Positions 9,374 through 19,074 of a stretch of DNA of 64,000 bases are shown here, one piece after another. Both the position numbers and the translations under genes were made by a program. The notes under the pieces are model-generated. The model had not been told where the DNA came from, made no database searches, and saw nothing but the letters and a program-made list of their open reading frames with translations. The number at the start of each line of letters is the position of its first letter. Position 1 is the stretch's first letter. This DNA is from Bordetella parapertussis (lineage in GTDB: Bacteria > Pseudomonadota > Gammaproteobacteria > Burkholderiales > Burkholderiaceae_A), in NCBI GenBank assembly GCA_945877235.1, contig CAMCRF010000002.1, forward strand, positions 62,001 through 126,000, read 5' to 3'.

Positions 9374-10758
9374 AGTTTCTCATTCTGGGGGCCGGACGGG
9401 TTGGGTCTGGTCTGGCCGAGATGTTGGTATTAGAGAAGAATGACGTGACGGTGGTGGACACCGACGCAGAGGCGCTGGGGCTTTTGCAGGAGCGTCTTGA
9501 TCTGCGAACCGTATATGGACATGCCACTTCGCTGGAGGTGCTCACCTCGGCTGGCATTGAAGAAGCAGAAATGCTGATTGCTGTAACGGCAAGCGATGAG
9601 ATCAATCTTACGGCGTGCAAGCTTGCTCAGCGGCATTTCAATGTTCCTCAGCGTATTGTGCGTCTGCGATCACCTCAATGGATGGCTCACGAAGAGTTGC
9701 TTTCAGACGAGGGTTTTGGTGTGAGTGTGGCCATCAGCCCTGAGAAGATGATCACGGACTACTTGGTCAAGCTCATCGAAATTCCTGAGGCGCTTCAGGT
9801 CTTGGAATTTGCCAAAGGGCGGGCGGGCTTGCTCGCGGTTTCGGCTCGCGAAGGCAGTCCCTTGGTGTCTCACGAGATTCGAGAGCTCAGGCAGCATCTT
9901 CCTGATGTGGACTCTCGTGTGGTTGCTATTTTTCGGGAGGGCCGCGCCATCCTGCCTGAGGGTCATACACGGATTGAGCCCAACGACGAGGTCTTTTTCT
10001 TGGCGGCCTCCGAGCATATTCGTGTCGTCACACAAGAACTTCGTCAGCAAGACAAGCCGGTGCGCCGAGTCATGATTGTTGGCGGAGGCAATATTGGGCG
10101 TCGCCTCGCCGAGGCCATCAGCGACAGCATGATTCCTAAAATCATTGAGGGCAACAAGCAGCGTTGCATGCTCTTAGCAGAGGCGTTAAACGGCAAGGCA
10201 CTAGTGCTCCATGGCGATGCGACCGATGAGGATCTGCTCATTGAAGAAAACGTGGCTTCAATGGACCTCTTTCTTGCACTCACCAACGACGATGAAAACA
10301 ACATCATGTCTGCCCTTTTGGCCAAGCGCCTCGGTGCCAAGCGTGTCCTGGCACTGATCAACCGCAAGGCCTACGCAGAGCTTATGGAGGGTGGGCGAAT
10401 TGACATTGCGCTCACACCCTCTCATGTGACCCTCGGTGAGCTCCTGAAGTATGTGCGGCGAGGCGATGTGGCAGCGGTCCACAGCCTCAGGCGAGGTGCG
10501 GCAGAGGCATTAGAGTTGGTTGTGCATGGAGATCACAAGACGTCCAAAGTCGTGGGTCGTACTATTGAATCCATTCGTCTGCCGGAAGGCGCAATGATTG
10601 GTGGCCTCGTGCGTGGCGAGGACGATAGAGCAAGTGTCATCATGGGACACCACGATGTCGTGATTGAGTCGGGCGACCATCTCATTGTGTTCGTGACCGA
10701 CCGAAAGACCATCCCCAAAGTCGAGAAGCTCTTTCAGGTCTCTGCCGGCTTCTTCTGA
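9370..10758 (+). CDS. trkA: Trk potassium uptake regulatory subunit TrkA
   Basis: Peripheral cytoplasmic NAD(H)/ATP-binding subunit that gates the TrkH potassium channel. It has 462 residues and the duplicated RCK architecture: Rossmann motif GAGRVGSGLAE at 7-17, a second GGGNIGRRLAE near 238, each followed by a TrkA-C domain. The start is TTG inside a TTGA overlap with the preceding stop. The stop overlaps the trkH start as TGATG. This coupling suggests the two Trk subunits and the NtrX-like regulator are made together. Confidence 0.96.
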   Translation: MKFLILGAGRVGSGLAEMLVLEKNDVTVVDTDAEALGLLQERLDLRTVYGHATSLEVLTSAGIEEAEMLIAVTASDEINLTACKLAQRHFNVPQRIVRLRSPQWMAHEELLSDEGFGVSVAISPEKMITDYLVKLIEIPEALQVLEFAKGRAGLLAVSAREGSPLVSHEIRELRQHLPDVDSRVVAIFREGRAILPEGHTRIEPNDEVFFLAASEHIRVVTQELRQQDKPVRRVMIVGGGNIGRRLAEAISDSMIPKIIEGNKQRCMLLAEALNGKALVLHGDATDEDLLIEENVASMDLFLALTNDDENNIMSALLAKRLGAKRVLALINRKAYAELMEGGRIDIALTPSHVTLGELLKYVRRGDVAAVHSLRRGAAEALELVVHGDHKTSKVVGRTIESIRLPEGAMIGGLVRGEDDRASVIMGHHDVVIESGDHLIVFVTDRKTIPKVEKLFQVSAGFF

Positions 10759-12251
10759 TGCAGACGGACTCTCGACCGCGGCAGTCGAGCCTGGACTCGG
10801 CGGTGGCATTGGTCAACGTGCTCAGCAAGCTGGTTTTGTTGTTTTCACTCACCTTTCTGGTGCCCATCGCAGTGTCCTATGCGACAAGCGATGGGGCAAT
10901 CTGGGCCTTTATTCAGGGCGCACTCATTGCATTTGGTGTGGGTGCGGTGGGTATTTCGGTTACGCGCGGGCATTCTGCAGAGTTGTTCCCTAGAGATGGG
11001 TTTTTGTTGGTGATTCTCTGTTGGGGGGCACTGGTTGGACTTGGGTCACTGCCCATCGCCTTTGCCCTCGAGGGCTTGCGAGGCTGGCAGGCTTTTTTTG
11101 AGGCGATGTCTGCGCTCACCACGACAGGCGCGACCGTTCTGACGGGCCTCGACACCGCACCCCGATCCATCTTGGCCTGGAGAAGCCTGCTTCAATGGTT
11201 CGGTGGCATGGGCATTCTGGTCTTGGCCGTTGCGATTCTGCCGCTCTTGGGGGTCGGTGGTATGCAGCTCTACAAGGCTGAGACTCCCGGGCCGATGAAA
11301 GATACCAAACTGACTCCTCGCATCACCGAGACAGCAAAAGGCTTTTGGGGCCTCTATTTTCTCTTTTCACTTGCTTGCGCGGTCTCCTATTGGGCCGTTG
11401 GAATGGACTGGTTTGATGCTTTCATTCACGCTGGCACGACCATGAGTATTGGTGGGCTCTCCAGCTATGACGCAAGCCTTGGCCAATTCCAGAGCCTGGG
11501 CGTTGAGCTCGTAGCCATCGTTTTCATGATGATTGCGGGGGTCAATTTTGCTGTGCACTTTTCGGCGGTTCGAACGGGCAGCATGAAGCCCTATTTGCGT
11601 TGCCCAGAGGCGCGCTGGTTTGTGTTGGCTGTCAGCGCAGGCGTCTTGGTGGTCACCCTCGTGCTCTGGAGTGAGCAGACCTACGGTGGTTTTTTTGGGG
11701 CGTTGCGGGCGGCAGCGTTTAATGTGGTGTCTATTTCCACCACCACAGGTTATGCCACGCAAGACTATTCGGCTTGGCCTGTATTTGCACCCTGGCTCAT
11801 GATTTTATTGGCGGCCTTTGCGACTTGTTCAGGCTCGACGGGGGGCGGCATCAAGATGATACGGCTGGTGATCATGGCCAAGCTCGCTCAACAGGAGCTT
11901 GCGAAGATCATTCACCCCCGGCTTGTGAGTCCTGTGAGCCTCTCTCGCGGCACCAGCGTTGGACAGAACGTGATTTTCTCCGTTTTAGCCTTCATGCTGG
12001 TCTATGGCTTTACGGTCATGGTGGCCACATTCTGCCTCTTGCTCTCAGGCATGGACGACGTGACCGCGATCAGTGCGGTCTTGGCCTGTGTGAACAACCT
12101 GGGCCCTGGCCTTAACGAGGTTGGGCCTGCCGGAAATTATTCGGGCCTGAATGATTTCCAGCTCGCGGTCCTGTCATTCACCATGATGCTTGGCCGACTC
12201 GAGCTACTCACTGTGGTGGTGTTGTTTTCTCCCGCTTTTTGGCGTCGCTGA
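10758..12251 (+). CDS. trkH: Trk potassium transporter membrane subunit TrkH
   Basis: Polytopic inner-membrane potassium channel subunit of 497 residues. Four selectivity-loop-like segments can be recognised: TTTGATVLTG, GTTMSIGGLSS, STTTGYATQDY and VNNLGPGLNEVGP, which match the four-repeat pore of the TrkH/KtrB family. It pairs with TrkA immediately upstream. Its 3' end overlaps the convergent MFS gene by 44 bp, so there is no space for an intergenic terminator. Confidence 0.96.
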   Translation: MQTDSRPRQSSLDSAVALVNVLSKLVLLFSLTFLVPIAVSYATSDGAIWAFIQGALIAFGVGAVGISVTRGHSAELFPRDGFLLVILCWGALVGLGSLPIAFALEGLRGWQAFFEAMSALTTTGATVLTGLDTAPRSILAWRSLLQWFGGMGILVLAVAILPLLGVGGMQLYKAETPGPMKDTKLTPRITETAKGFWGLYFLFSLACAVSYWAVGMDWFDAFIHAGTTMSIGGLSSYDASLGQFQSLGVELVAIVFMMIAGVNFAVHFSAVRTGSMKPYLRCPEARWFVLAVSAGVLVVTLVLWSEQTYGGFFGALRAAAFNVVSISTTTGYATQDYSAWPVFAPWLMILLAAFATCSGSTGGGIKMIRLVIMAKLAQQELAKIIHPRLVSPVSLSRGTSVGQNVIFSVLAFMLVYGFTVMVATFCLLLSGMDDVTAISAVLACVNNLGPGLNEVGPAGNYSGLNDFQLAVLSFTMMLGRLELLTVVVLFSPAFWRR

Positions 12252-13500
12252 TTTTGGCAGCACTGACTTTGGCATCGATGAGCGCATCGGACCATCGCCA
12301 TTGAAATAGCAGGGTGAGCAGCACCCAGACGGCAAGTCCTTGGAAGGCGAGCTCATAAGCCTCTATGGGGTATCGACGCACTCCATCGATGATGCTGCCT
12401 TGCCATTGGGCGTCAAGCACCGTGCCAAAGAGGGGCGGCAGTCCAATGCTGCCGGTCATGACGCATAGGTTCATGAACGCCACCACGGCCCCCGTATGGT
12501 GGCCTTGTGCGACATCCTTGGCGGCTGCAAACGAGAGCACCATAGATCCCGCACTCAGACCCATTAGCCACAGACAGGCTGTCGTGGCCATGAGGTTGTC
12601 TGAGAGGGCACCTGTACTGAGCAGAGCCAGCATCAGAACGACACCTACGGTGCCGAGCATCAGGGGCCTGCGGCGCTCTTGGAGGCGGTCAGACCAGCGT
12701 CCAAAGGCCACGCCGCCCAGTGCAAAAAAAATCATCATGCAAGAGGACAGTAGGGTTGCAGTGCTCGCGGACAGCGAAAACCCAGTCTTGAGGTAGGGCA
12801 CACTCCAGAGCCACGATAGGGCGGCCATGCTGCCAGTCACGCCCATCTGCCCCAGGCCGAGGATGATGAGTGAGCGCCATGGGAGCGCGAGAAGCGATAT
12901 GGGCTGTGTAAGTGTTGCCGATGGCTGCACGCTGCGCGATGAATCCGGTCGATCGCGAATCAGCCACCAGAACAGGAGTGCCAGCAGGATGGCGCAGCTT
13001 GAACTTCCAAGCAAAACCTCGCGCCATCCAAAGATGTCTGCAAGGCGGCTGAGCGGAAATCCAGCCAACACGGCACCGACTGCGCCCATCGCAAGAGAGA
13101 GCCCGGTAATGCCCGCGAACCGCTGTGGAGAGAACCATTCAGAGGCGAGCTTGAGTAAAGCGATCCACGCCACCGCACCTGTTGCCCCAAGAATGAGGCG
13201 TCCCAGGATGGCTTGTTCCATCATGGGTGCCAACGCAAAAACAGCGACACCCGCGCCACCGCCGATTGCGGCCATGGTGAGTACTTTTCGCGCTCCGAGG
13301 CGATCCACAAGCAGCCCTGCGGGCAGTTGAAAACCTGCGTAAGTCAAAAAATAAGCGGAGGACAGCGTCCCTAGAGCCAGAGCCGTTGGGGCAATCTCTC
13401 TTGAGAGGTCAAAGGCAAGGCTTGCAGGTGAGACACGCTGAAAAAAATCGAATACATAGAACAGGGCCGCAAGACCCCACATGCGGTAAGCCAGCTGCAC
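12208..13500 (-). CDS. MFS transporter
   Basis: Twelve-helix major facilitator permease, about 430 residues. The motif-A-like loop is GLLVDRLGARKV after the second helix, and the second half has GRWSDRLQERRR. The upstream open frame reaches 13686, but the dehydrogenase gene occupies that region. The likely starts are GTG 13500 or ATG 13482; neither has a clear Shine-Dalgarno. It begins 10 bp after the dehydrogenase stop and closes a metX-metW-dehydrogenase-MFS run. The substrate cannot be read from sequence. A related permease lies at 26097-27347. Confidence 0.87.
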   Translation of the reverse strand: MQLAYRMWGLAALFYVFDFFQRVSPASLAFDLSREIAPTALALGTLSSAYFLTYAGFQLPAGLLVDRLGARKVLTMAAIGGGAGVAVFALAPMMEQAILGRLILGATGAVAWIALLKLASEWFSPQRFAGITGLSLAMGAVGAVLAGFPLSRLADIFGWREVLLGSSSCAILLALLFWWLIRDRPDSSRSVQPSATLTQPISLLALPWRSLIILGLGQMGVTGSMAALSWLWSVPYLKTGFSLSASTATLLSSCMMIFFALGGVAFGRWSDRLQERRRPLMLGTVGVVLMLALLSTGALSDNLMATTACLWLMGLSAGSMVLSFAAAKDVAQGHHTGAVVAFMNLCVMTGSIGLPPLFGTVLDAQWQGSIIDGVRRYPIEAYELAFQGLAVWVLLTLLFQWRWSDALIDAKVSAAKISDAKKREKTTPPQ

Positions 13501-13510
13501 GTTGTCAGCG

Positions 13511-14359
13511 TTACTGGTATTGATAGAACCCACGCCCCGTCTTACGGCCAAGGTGCCCAGCAGCCACCATTTCCTTGAGTAAAGGAGCAGGTCTGTATTT
13601 CGGGTCCTCGAAGTGGTCAGACAGCACGTGCATGACGGCCAGAAGCACGTCGAGTCCCACCAAATCTGCCAAGGCCAGCGGGCCAATGGGGTGATTGCAT
13701 CCGAGCTTCATGCCCTCGTCAATCTCCTCTGCGCTTGCCAGTCCCTCAGCTAAGACAAATACGGCCTCATTGATCATTGGACAAAGCAAACGATTCACCA
13801 CGAAGCCCGCACTGTTTTTTACGACAATCGGTGTCTTGCCGATCTCCTGGGCAAGGGCTTGAATAGCTTGCATGACTTGATTTGAGGTCTGAAGCCCTTG
13901 AATCACTTCGACCAGCGGCATCATGGGAACCGGATTGAAGAAATGCATACCAACAAATCGATCAGGGTGCTTAAGTTTTGAGGCCAGCGCTGTAATCGAG
14001 AGCGAGGAGGTGTTGGTGGCAATGATGCAGTGTCTTGGGACCTGGGCCTCGAGCGCTTGAAGAATCTCGACCTTAATGCGCTCGTGCTCGGTTGCCGCTT
14101 CAACGACCAGTTCAACCTCGCCGAGCGCCTGGACGTTTGTTGCGGTCTGAATTCGTCCCAGGGCCTCTTGTTTCTGTACCTCCGTGAAGCTTCCTTTCTT
14201 GATCAGTCGATCCAGAGAGTTCCCGATGGTCTGGATCGCTTTCTCGAGCGCGGACGCTTGGATGTCTTGAAGCACAACAGAGCGACCAGCACAGGCAAAT
14301 GCTTGGGCAATGCCGTTGCCCATCGTGCCTGCGCCAATGACGCCAATGGTTTGAATCAT
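13511..14359 (-). CDS. 3-hydroxybutyryl-CoA (3-hydroxyacyl-CoA) dehydrogenase
   Basis: NAD-dependent oxidoreductase of 282 residues converting 3-hydroxyacyl-CoA to 3-ketoacyl-CoA. The N-terminal Rossmann motif is [13 protein letters not shown] (6-18). The family motifs [16 protein letters not shown] and the catalytic-histidine region [16 protein letters not shown] are all present. The compact single-domain length fits the Hbd/PaaH type rather than a fused FadB. The start overlaps the metW stop as ATGA. Its tie to a methionine operon is unexplained. Confidence 0.94.
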   Translation of the reverse strand: MIQTIGVIGAGTMGNGIAQAFACAGRSVVLQDIQASALEKAIQTIGNSLDRLIKKGSFTEVQKQEALGRIQTATNVQALGEVELVVEAATEHERIKVEILQALEAQVPRHCIIATNTSSLSITALASKLKHPDRFVGMHFFNPVPMMPLVEVIQGLQTSNQVMQAIQALAQEIGKTPIVVKNSAGFVVNRLLCPMINEAVFVLAEGLASAEEIDEGMKLGCNHPIGPLALADLVGLDVLLAVMHVLSDHFEDPKYRPAPLLKEMVAAGHLGRKTGRGFYQYQ

Positions 14360-14988
14360 GATTGACTCTCCTCATTCGATTTTGCATGGAACTGATAGAT
14401 CGCAAGTGTGGCCCGCAACGAGGCCAGTCGTTCGACGCGAGACAGACCGCCAGACTCATCTTCTCGCAAATACTCGCATCGCGTGATGCGCAGCGCGAGC
14501 CGATCGAGCAAGGCCTCAAAGTCCTTTGTGGTGGCGAAATGGAGGTTTGGGGTGTCGAACCACTGATAAGGAAGGCGACGGTTAACGGGCATACGCCCAT
14601 GCAGTAACGACCAGACATGCGACCAATGTCCAAAGTTTGGGCTGCTGACGATCGCTTCGCGACCCATGCGGGCAATCTCACGCAGGACCTGCTCTGTGCG
14701 ATGGGTCGCCTGCAAGACCTGCGACAGAATAATGGTGTCAAAGGTGGCGTTTCCCAGCAGTGCAAGGCCTTGGTCAATGTCTGCCTGCACCACAGACAGC
14801 CCCCGGGAGATACACGTCAAGAGCTTGTCATGATCAATCTCGACCCCGTAGACCGTGCAACCCTTCTCGGTTTTAAGCCAGTGAATGAGGCTCCCATCCC
14901 CGCATCCGAGGTCCAGCACCCGGGCCTGCGGCGCCACCCAGTCGGCAATCAGTGCGAGGTCTGCACGAAGAGGCGAGGATCGCTTCAC
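14356..14988 (-). CDS. metW: MetW-like methyltransferase-fold protein
   Basis: A 210-residue protein with a class I methyltransferase fold. The SAM-binding-like motif is [11 protein letters not shown] (24-34), and the family segment [17 protein letters not shown] is present. In proteobacteria MetW is encoded with MetX and is reported to support homoserine acyltransferase activity. Here it overlaps metX by four bases (ATGA) and the next gene by four bases. This context is the main support for the name. Confidence 0.93.
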   Translation of the reverse strand: MKRSSPLRADLALIADWVAPQARVLDLGCGDGSLIHWLKTEKGCTVYGVEIDHDKLLTCISRGLSVVQADIDQGLALLGNATFDTIILSQVLQATHRTEQVLREIARMGREAIVSSPNFGHWSHVWSLLHGRMPVNRRLPYQWFDTPNLHFATTKDFEALLDRLALRITRCEYLREDESGGLSRVERLASLRATLAIYQFHAKSNEESQS

Positions 14989-16148
14989 AGGACTCGTCCT
15001 GTCTGCTGCCCAAGGGATCTGGCAATGCGCTCAAAGTAGGCTCGAATGACCGCGTGATAGCGGGGGTCCGCCATGAGGAAGGCGTCGTGGCCATGGGGTG
15101 CATCAATTTCAGAATAGGTGACCTCATGACCACCTTCGATGAGTGCGGCAACGATTTCTCGCGAGCGCTCAGGAGAGAATCGCCAGTCTGTTGTGAAGGA
15201 CACCAGACAAAATCCGCAGCGCGCCGGCGCTAGCGCGTGTGTGAGAGAGCCCTGAGCATCTCGTGTGGGATCGAAATAATCTAGAGCACGTGTGATCAGA
15301 AGATACGTGTTTGCGTCGAAGTAGCCAGAAAACTTCTCTCCCTGATGGCGCAGGTAGGACTCGATCTGGAACTCCACATCAAATCCATACTGATACCGCT
15401 CGGCCGACTGAAGATTGCGACCAAACTTCTGCGCCATGACATCGTCAGAAAGATAGGTGATGTGGCCCACCATGCGGGCAATTGAGAGGCCCAGTTTGGG
15501 CACCACCCCATGGGCATAGAAGTCACCGCCATGAAAATCGGGATCATTGAGTATGGCTCGCCGCGCGACCTCGTTAAAGGCAATATTCTGCGCACTGAGT
15601 CGCGCGGTGGAAGCGATGACGATGGCATGCCCGAGCCGCTCCGGATAGGCGATAGACCACTGAAGTGCCTGCATGCCCCCTAGACTTCCGCCCATCACCG
15701 CTGCAAATCGGGCAATTCCTAAGTGATCCGCAAGCCGCGCCTGCGCATGCACCCAGTCCTCGACCGTGATGACCGGAAATCGCCCGCCATAGGGCTTGCC
15801 GGTGGAGGGGTCTGGGCTGGCGGGGCCGGTGGAGCCAAAACAGGATCCGAGGTTGTTCACACCGATGACAAAGAAATGATCCGTATCGACGGGCTTTCCG
15901 GGACCGACCATGTTGTCCCACCATCCCCGGTCTTCGGGGTCGTCCGACCGTGTGCCTGCGACGTGATGCGAAGCATTGAGCGCATGGCAGATCAGGACTG
16001 CATTTGATCGAGCCGCGTTGAGCACACCATAAGTCTCGTAAGCCAAGCTGTAGGGACCAAAAGACTGGCCGCTCACCAGTGGGAGCGGCGCTTCGAAATG
16101 CGCGAGCTGGGCAATGACGGGACCGATGTCCTGGGAGCGAGAGGCCAT
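14985..16148 (-). CDS. metX: homoserine O-acyltransferase MetX
   Basis: Alpha/beta hydrolase-fold enzyme that activates homoserine for methionine synthesis. ATG 16148 gives 387 residues; the upstream extension lacks conserved sequence. Motifs seen are the oxyanion region [12 protein letters not shown], the family segment [12 protein letters not shown], and the nucleophile Ser155 in GGSLGGMQ. The C-terminal Asp-His part is in [14 protein letters not shown]. MetX enzymes use either acetyl-CoA or succinyl-CoA, and I cannot decide which here. It is the first gene of the metX-metW run. No SAM riboswitch is visible upstream. Confidence 0.95.
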   Translation of the reverse strand: MASRSQDIGPVIAQLAHFEAPLPLVSGQSFGPYSLAYETYGVLNAARSNAVLICHALNASHHVAGTRSDDPEDRGWWDNMVGPGKPVDTDHFFVIGVNNLGSCFGSTGPASPDPSTGKPYGGRFPVITVEDWVHAQARLADHLGIARFAAVMGGSLGGMQALQWSIAYPERLGHAIVIASTARLSAQNIAFNEVARRAILNDPDFHGGDFYAHGVVPKLGLSIARMVGHITYLSDDVMAQKFGRNLQSAERYQYGFDVEFQIESYLRHQGEKFSGYFDANTYLLITRALDYFDPTRDAQGSLTHALAPARCGFCLVSFTTDWRFSPERSREIVAALIEGGHEVTYSEIDAPHGHDAFLMADPRYHAVIRAYFERIARSLGQQTGRVL

Positions 16149-16245
16149 GGACGGGAATTTGACACAATTCTTTGCAGTTTGGCGGCTCTGGCGCTCTGAC
16201 ACTGCGAGCTCCTTAACCATGACTCGAACTCTCCTGGAGCCCATC

Positions 16246-16656
16246 ATGACCGATGCCATCACCAGCCTTTTGGCTGCTCAGCACTATGATCGCCTGAACC
16301 CCTCGAGCCGACCCACGCGTCGGTTGCCGACTGCCTCTGAATCGACACTTTCGCCGGGAAACCGAAGGCATCTCAAGCCGGGGGGAAATTCGGTGATTCG
16401 GATCGAAGTTCAGGAGGTGAGAGCTAACAGTGCGCCCTGGGCTGCTTTGACTCCTCGGCAGTTTGAGGTCCTGGGCTACCTTGTAGAGGGCGCACCCACC
16501 AAGGTGATCTGTCGCAGTCTGGGCATGTCCGAGGGAACGGCCAAGGTGCACATCAGCGCCATTCTTCGGGCACTGAATGTGCAGACACGCACAGAGGCTG
16601 TGCTGGCTGCGGTTCGGGCGGGTTGGATTCAACCGGTGATCTCAGCTGCTCAATGA
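16246..16656 (+). CDS. LuxR-family HTH-only regulator
   Basis: Small DNA-binding protein, 136 residues from ATG 16246, which has GGAG six bases upstream. ATG 16219 is an alternative. Residues about 65-130 form a GerE/LuxR helix-turn-helix with [33 protein letters not shown] and RTEAVLAA. This resembles the output domain of NarL-type response regulators of betaproteobacteria. The N-terminal 60 residues are polar, with no aspartate pocket of a receiver domain. It is divergent from metX (97 bp) and overlaps the end of ptsI by 15 bp. The target genes are unknown. Confidence 0.82.
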   Translation: MTDAITSLLAAQHYDRLNPSSRPTRRLPTASESTLSPGNRRHLKPGGNSVIRIEVQEVRANSAPWAALTPRQFEVLGYLVEGAPTKVICRSLGMSEGTAKVHISAILRALNVQTRTEAVLAAVRAGWIQPVISAAQ

Positions 16657-18390
16657 CTCAAGGCCCGCTCTGACGCGTCTGCTGTCTGGAAGGCGTAAAA
16701 GCCTTGCCACAGGCCTCTCAAGCAGGCGCGTGTCCGACTTCAGAACCTCCTGTTTGACGCGCAGAATTTCGACAGCATGCATCGAGAAACTTCGCAGTCC
16801 CATTCCCAGCAGGAGTCGAGTGTATTGCGGTTCTCCTGCCATCTCTCCGCAGAGGGAAATGGGTGTCTGAGCCCGGTCGCATGCACGAATGGTGTCTCGA
16901 ATCAGCCGTATGACAGCGGGGTGAAGTGGGTCGTATAGGTGGGAGACCTCGCGGTCCGTTCGATCAATGGCGAGGGTGTACTGGATCAGGTCGTTTGTCC
17001 CAATGGACGCAAAGTCCATATGGGCCAGCAAGCCGTCAATTGCAATGGCGGCTGAGGGCACTTCGATCATGGCCCCAACTCGGATCTGGGCGTCAAATGC
17101 CTCTCCTCTCGACCGAAGCTCGCTCATGGCACGCTGAATCATGCGGCGGGCTGAGATGAGCTCAGAGGGCCCACTGATAAGCGGAATCATGATCTGGAGC
17201 GGGCCATGTGCAGAGGCCCTCAGCAGAGATCGAAGCTGAACAAGAAAGAGCTCAGGCTCGGCAAGGCACAATCGAATTGCGCGCAATGCGAGCGCGGGGT
17301 TAAGCGGTGGGGCTCGATGGAGTTCCGAGAGGTAACCAATGGCCTTGTCTGCGCCTGAGTCCAGGGTTCGAATGGTCACAGGCTTTCCATTCATCGCCAG
17401 CACGACTGCCTTGTAAGCTGCCGTCTGGTCTTCTTCGCTCGGCGCGGAGTCGCGATTCATAAAGAGGAACTCGCTGCGAAAAAGGCCAACGCCATCGCAG
17501 CCCGCAGCTGCGGCTGCCTGCGCGTCCTCTGGTAGATCGAGATTGGCCATGAGCTGCACGCGCTTTCCATCCAGCGTTGCACTGACTAAGCTCTTGAGTC
17601 GCTGGAGCCGCTCATCACGCAGCCGCTGTTCAGCTTCCTCTTGTAGGTAGTCGCTTCGCAGCTCTGGGTCCAGCCCCCCCACTACAACGCCCGAGCGGGC
17701 ATCGAGCACCAGCTCCTCGCCTTGTTCGACCAAGCCAAAGAGATGGCCAAGACCGACGACCGCGGGAAGCCCCAAGCTTCGGGCCAGGATTGCGGTGTGG
17801 GCGGTCGGGCTTCCAGAGTCCGTCGCGAACCCTGCAAATGCATGCTCGCGAATCAGGAGCATGTCGGCAGGCGCAATATCACGCGCCACCAGAATCCAGG
17901 GCTGTTGAGGGTCCTCGGTCAGCTCCTTGAGCTGCTTGCTAAGACCTGGCCCCCCCGCCATGGCTTTCAGGATGCGTTCGACCACCTGCTGGATATCGGC
18001 CTTGCGCTCTCTCAGATAGGGGTCCTCAAGGGCATCAAACTGATCTGCAAGCAGGTCGTATTGTTGAACCAATGCCCACTCGGCATTGCAGTGTTCACTG
18101 GCAATGCGCCCTTCGGTCTGCTCAGCAAGCAAGGGATCACTGAGGACAAGGCTTTGCAGATCGAGAAAGGCCATCACTTCAGGAGCGGAGTGATCTGAGA
18201 GACTGTCACCCACGGCGGTGAGCTCAGCCTGCACGGCCTCAATGGCCTGCCGAAATCGGCGTTGTTCCTGCTGCACTTGGCTCGGTTCTATGCTGTGGCG
18301 AGGTACCTCGAGATTGGCCGGAGCCAGCACCCATGCTTTCCCTATTGCGACCCGGTCTCCCACACCAGTGCCGAGGATGCTCCAGGTCAT
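16642..18390 (-). CDS. ptsI: PTS enzyme I (PEP-protein phosphotransferase)
   Basis: Cytoplasmic enzyme that moves phosphate from PEP to HPr. It has 582 residues, about the E. coli length. The phosphorylated histidine is His198 in GSPTAHTAILARSLG. The PEP-binding domain has GLFRSEFLFM, TIRTLDSGADK and the C-terminal active-site cysteine in SLCGEMAGEP. The start overlaps the HPr gene by four bases. No EIIB or EIIC permease gene is visible, so this may be a regulatory phosphorelay. Confidence 0.95.
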   Translation of the reverse strand: MTWSILGTGVGDRVAIGKAWVLAPANLEVPRHSIEPSQVQQEQRRFRQAIEAVQAELTAVGDSLSDHSAPEVMAFLDLQSLVLSDPLLAEQTEGRIASEHCNAEWALVQQYDLLADQFDALEDPYLRERKADIQQVVERILKAMAGGPGLSKQLKELTEDPQQPWILVARDIAPADMLLIREHAFAGFATDSGSPTAHTAILARSLGLPAVVGLGHLFGLVEQGEELVLDARSGVVVGGLDPELRSDYLQEEAEQRLRDERLQRLKSLVSATLDGKRVQLMANLDLPEDAQAAAAAGCDGVGLFRSEFLFMNRDSAPSEEDQTAAYKAVVLAMNGKPVTIRTLDSGADKAIGYLSELHRAPPLNPALALRAIRLCLAEPELFLVQLRSLLRASAHGPLQIMIPLISGPSELISARRMIQRAMSELRSRGEAFDAQIRVGAMIEVPSAAIAIDGLLAHMDFASIGTNDLIQYTLAIDRTDREVSHLYDPLHPAVIRLIRDTIRACDRAQTPISLCGEMAGEPQYTRLLLGMGLRSFSMHAVEILRVKQEVLKSDTRLLERPVARLLRLPDSRRVRAGLESLSS

Positions 18391-18659
18391 GCGAGCGTCT
18401 CTCCAAAGCCACTCTCGATCAGGCTTACCAGTGCCTGCATCGCCTCATCTTCCTGGTCGCCAAATGTCTCGATGGAGATGACTACCCCTGGCCCAGCGGC
18501 CAACATGGTGACCCCAAGCACGCTCTTGGCATTGATGCGCTTGGGACCGCGCGAGAGCCAGACCTCACATGGAAAGCGACTGGCAGTCTGGGACAGCTTT
18601 GAGGACGCACGAAGGTGAAGCCCAAGGGCATTGACGATAGTGACCTCTTGTGCGGGCAT
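18387..18659 (-). CDS. ptsH: HPr family phosphocarrier
   Basis: 90-residue HPr. The catalytic histidine is His15 in NALGLHLRASS, where a leucine replaces the common alanine or threonine just after the histidine. The regulatory serine position is Ser46 in INAKSVLGVTMLAA, so control by HPr kinase is possible, but no such kinase gene is in the window. It starts one base after the EIIA gene and overlaps ptsI, as expected for a single phosphorelay transcript. Confidence 0.95.
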   Translation of the reverse strand: MPAQEVTIVNALGLHLRASSKLSQTASRFPCEVWLSRGPKRINAKSVLGVTMLAAGPGVVISIETFGDQEDEAMQALVSLIESGFGETLA

Positions 18660-18660
18660 G

Positions 18661-19074
18661 TTAGGCCTGCGGTAGCGGTGAGATGCAAGCGTCTGCTGAG
18701 GCCCGAAGTCGATCTGCGAGGGCTCGCGCGGGCTGCTCTCGGTGACTCAGGGCCCGCAGCAGCAGGGGTAAGCTCACACCAGTGAGTCCGGCCCGAGTCC
18801 CCGGGTCCTGGGTGAGCCACTGGTTGACGCCATTGCTCGGGGTTGCACCCAGGAGGTCGGTGAGTACGAGCACCTGCTGAGGGCGCCCCTCCTGCTCCCA
18901 GAGTGCTTCAAGTGCATCGACGACCGTGGAGGGCGTCGCGCTGCTCAGAATATCCAGCACACGGATCGCGCTCAGTGTCATCCCAAAGCCATGGCATGCG
19001 ACGGCATGGAGGGCGGAGGCCATGGGTGCATGACAGGCAAGCACAATCAGGGTCTCCGACGACTGCGTGTTCAT
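18661..19074 (-). CDS. PTS EIIA component, mannose type
   Basis: 137-residue EIIA of the mannose/fructose family. The likely phosphorylated histidine is His15 in LACHAPMASAL. The second signature is VLTDLLGATPSN (DLFGATP-like). Freestanding EIIA proteins of this kind in Burkholderiales sit with HPr and EI and usually regulate rather than transport sugars. The gene overlaps the gshB stop by four bases, so its expression is tied to glutathione synthesis genes. Confidence 0.9.
   Translation of the reverse strand: MNTQSSETLIVLACHAPMASALHAVACHGFGMTLSAIRVLDILSSATPSTVVDALEALWEQEGRPQQVLVLTDLLGATPSNGVNQWLTQDPGTRAGLTGVSLPLLLRALSHREQPARALADRLRASADACISPLPQA

Noticed and set aside
13501..13686. N-terminal extension of the MFS permease at 12208
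   Set aside because: The extra codons read through the end of the dehydrogenase gene and look unlike a transporter start.
16159..16164. Perfect TTGACA hexamer upstream of the LuxR-type gene
   Set aside because: No acceptable -10 element at 15-19 bp on the same strand, so I do not call a promoter.
16149..16245. SAM riboswitch before metX
   Set aside because: No long multi-stem structure or terminator is visible in 97 bp on the minus strand.
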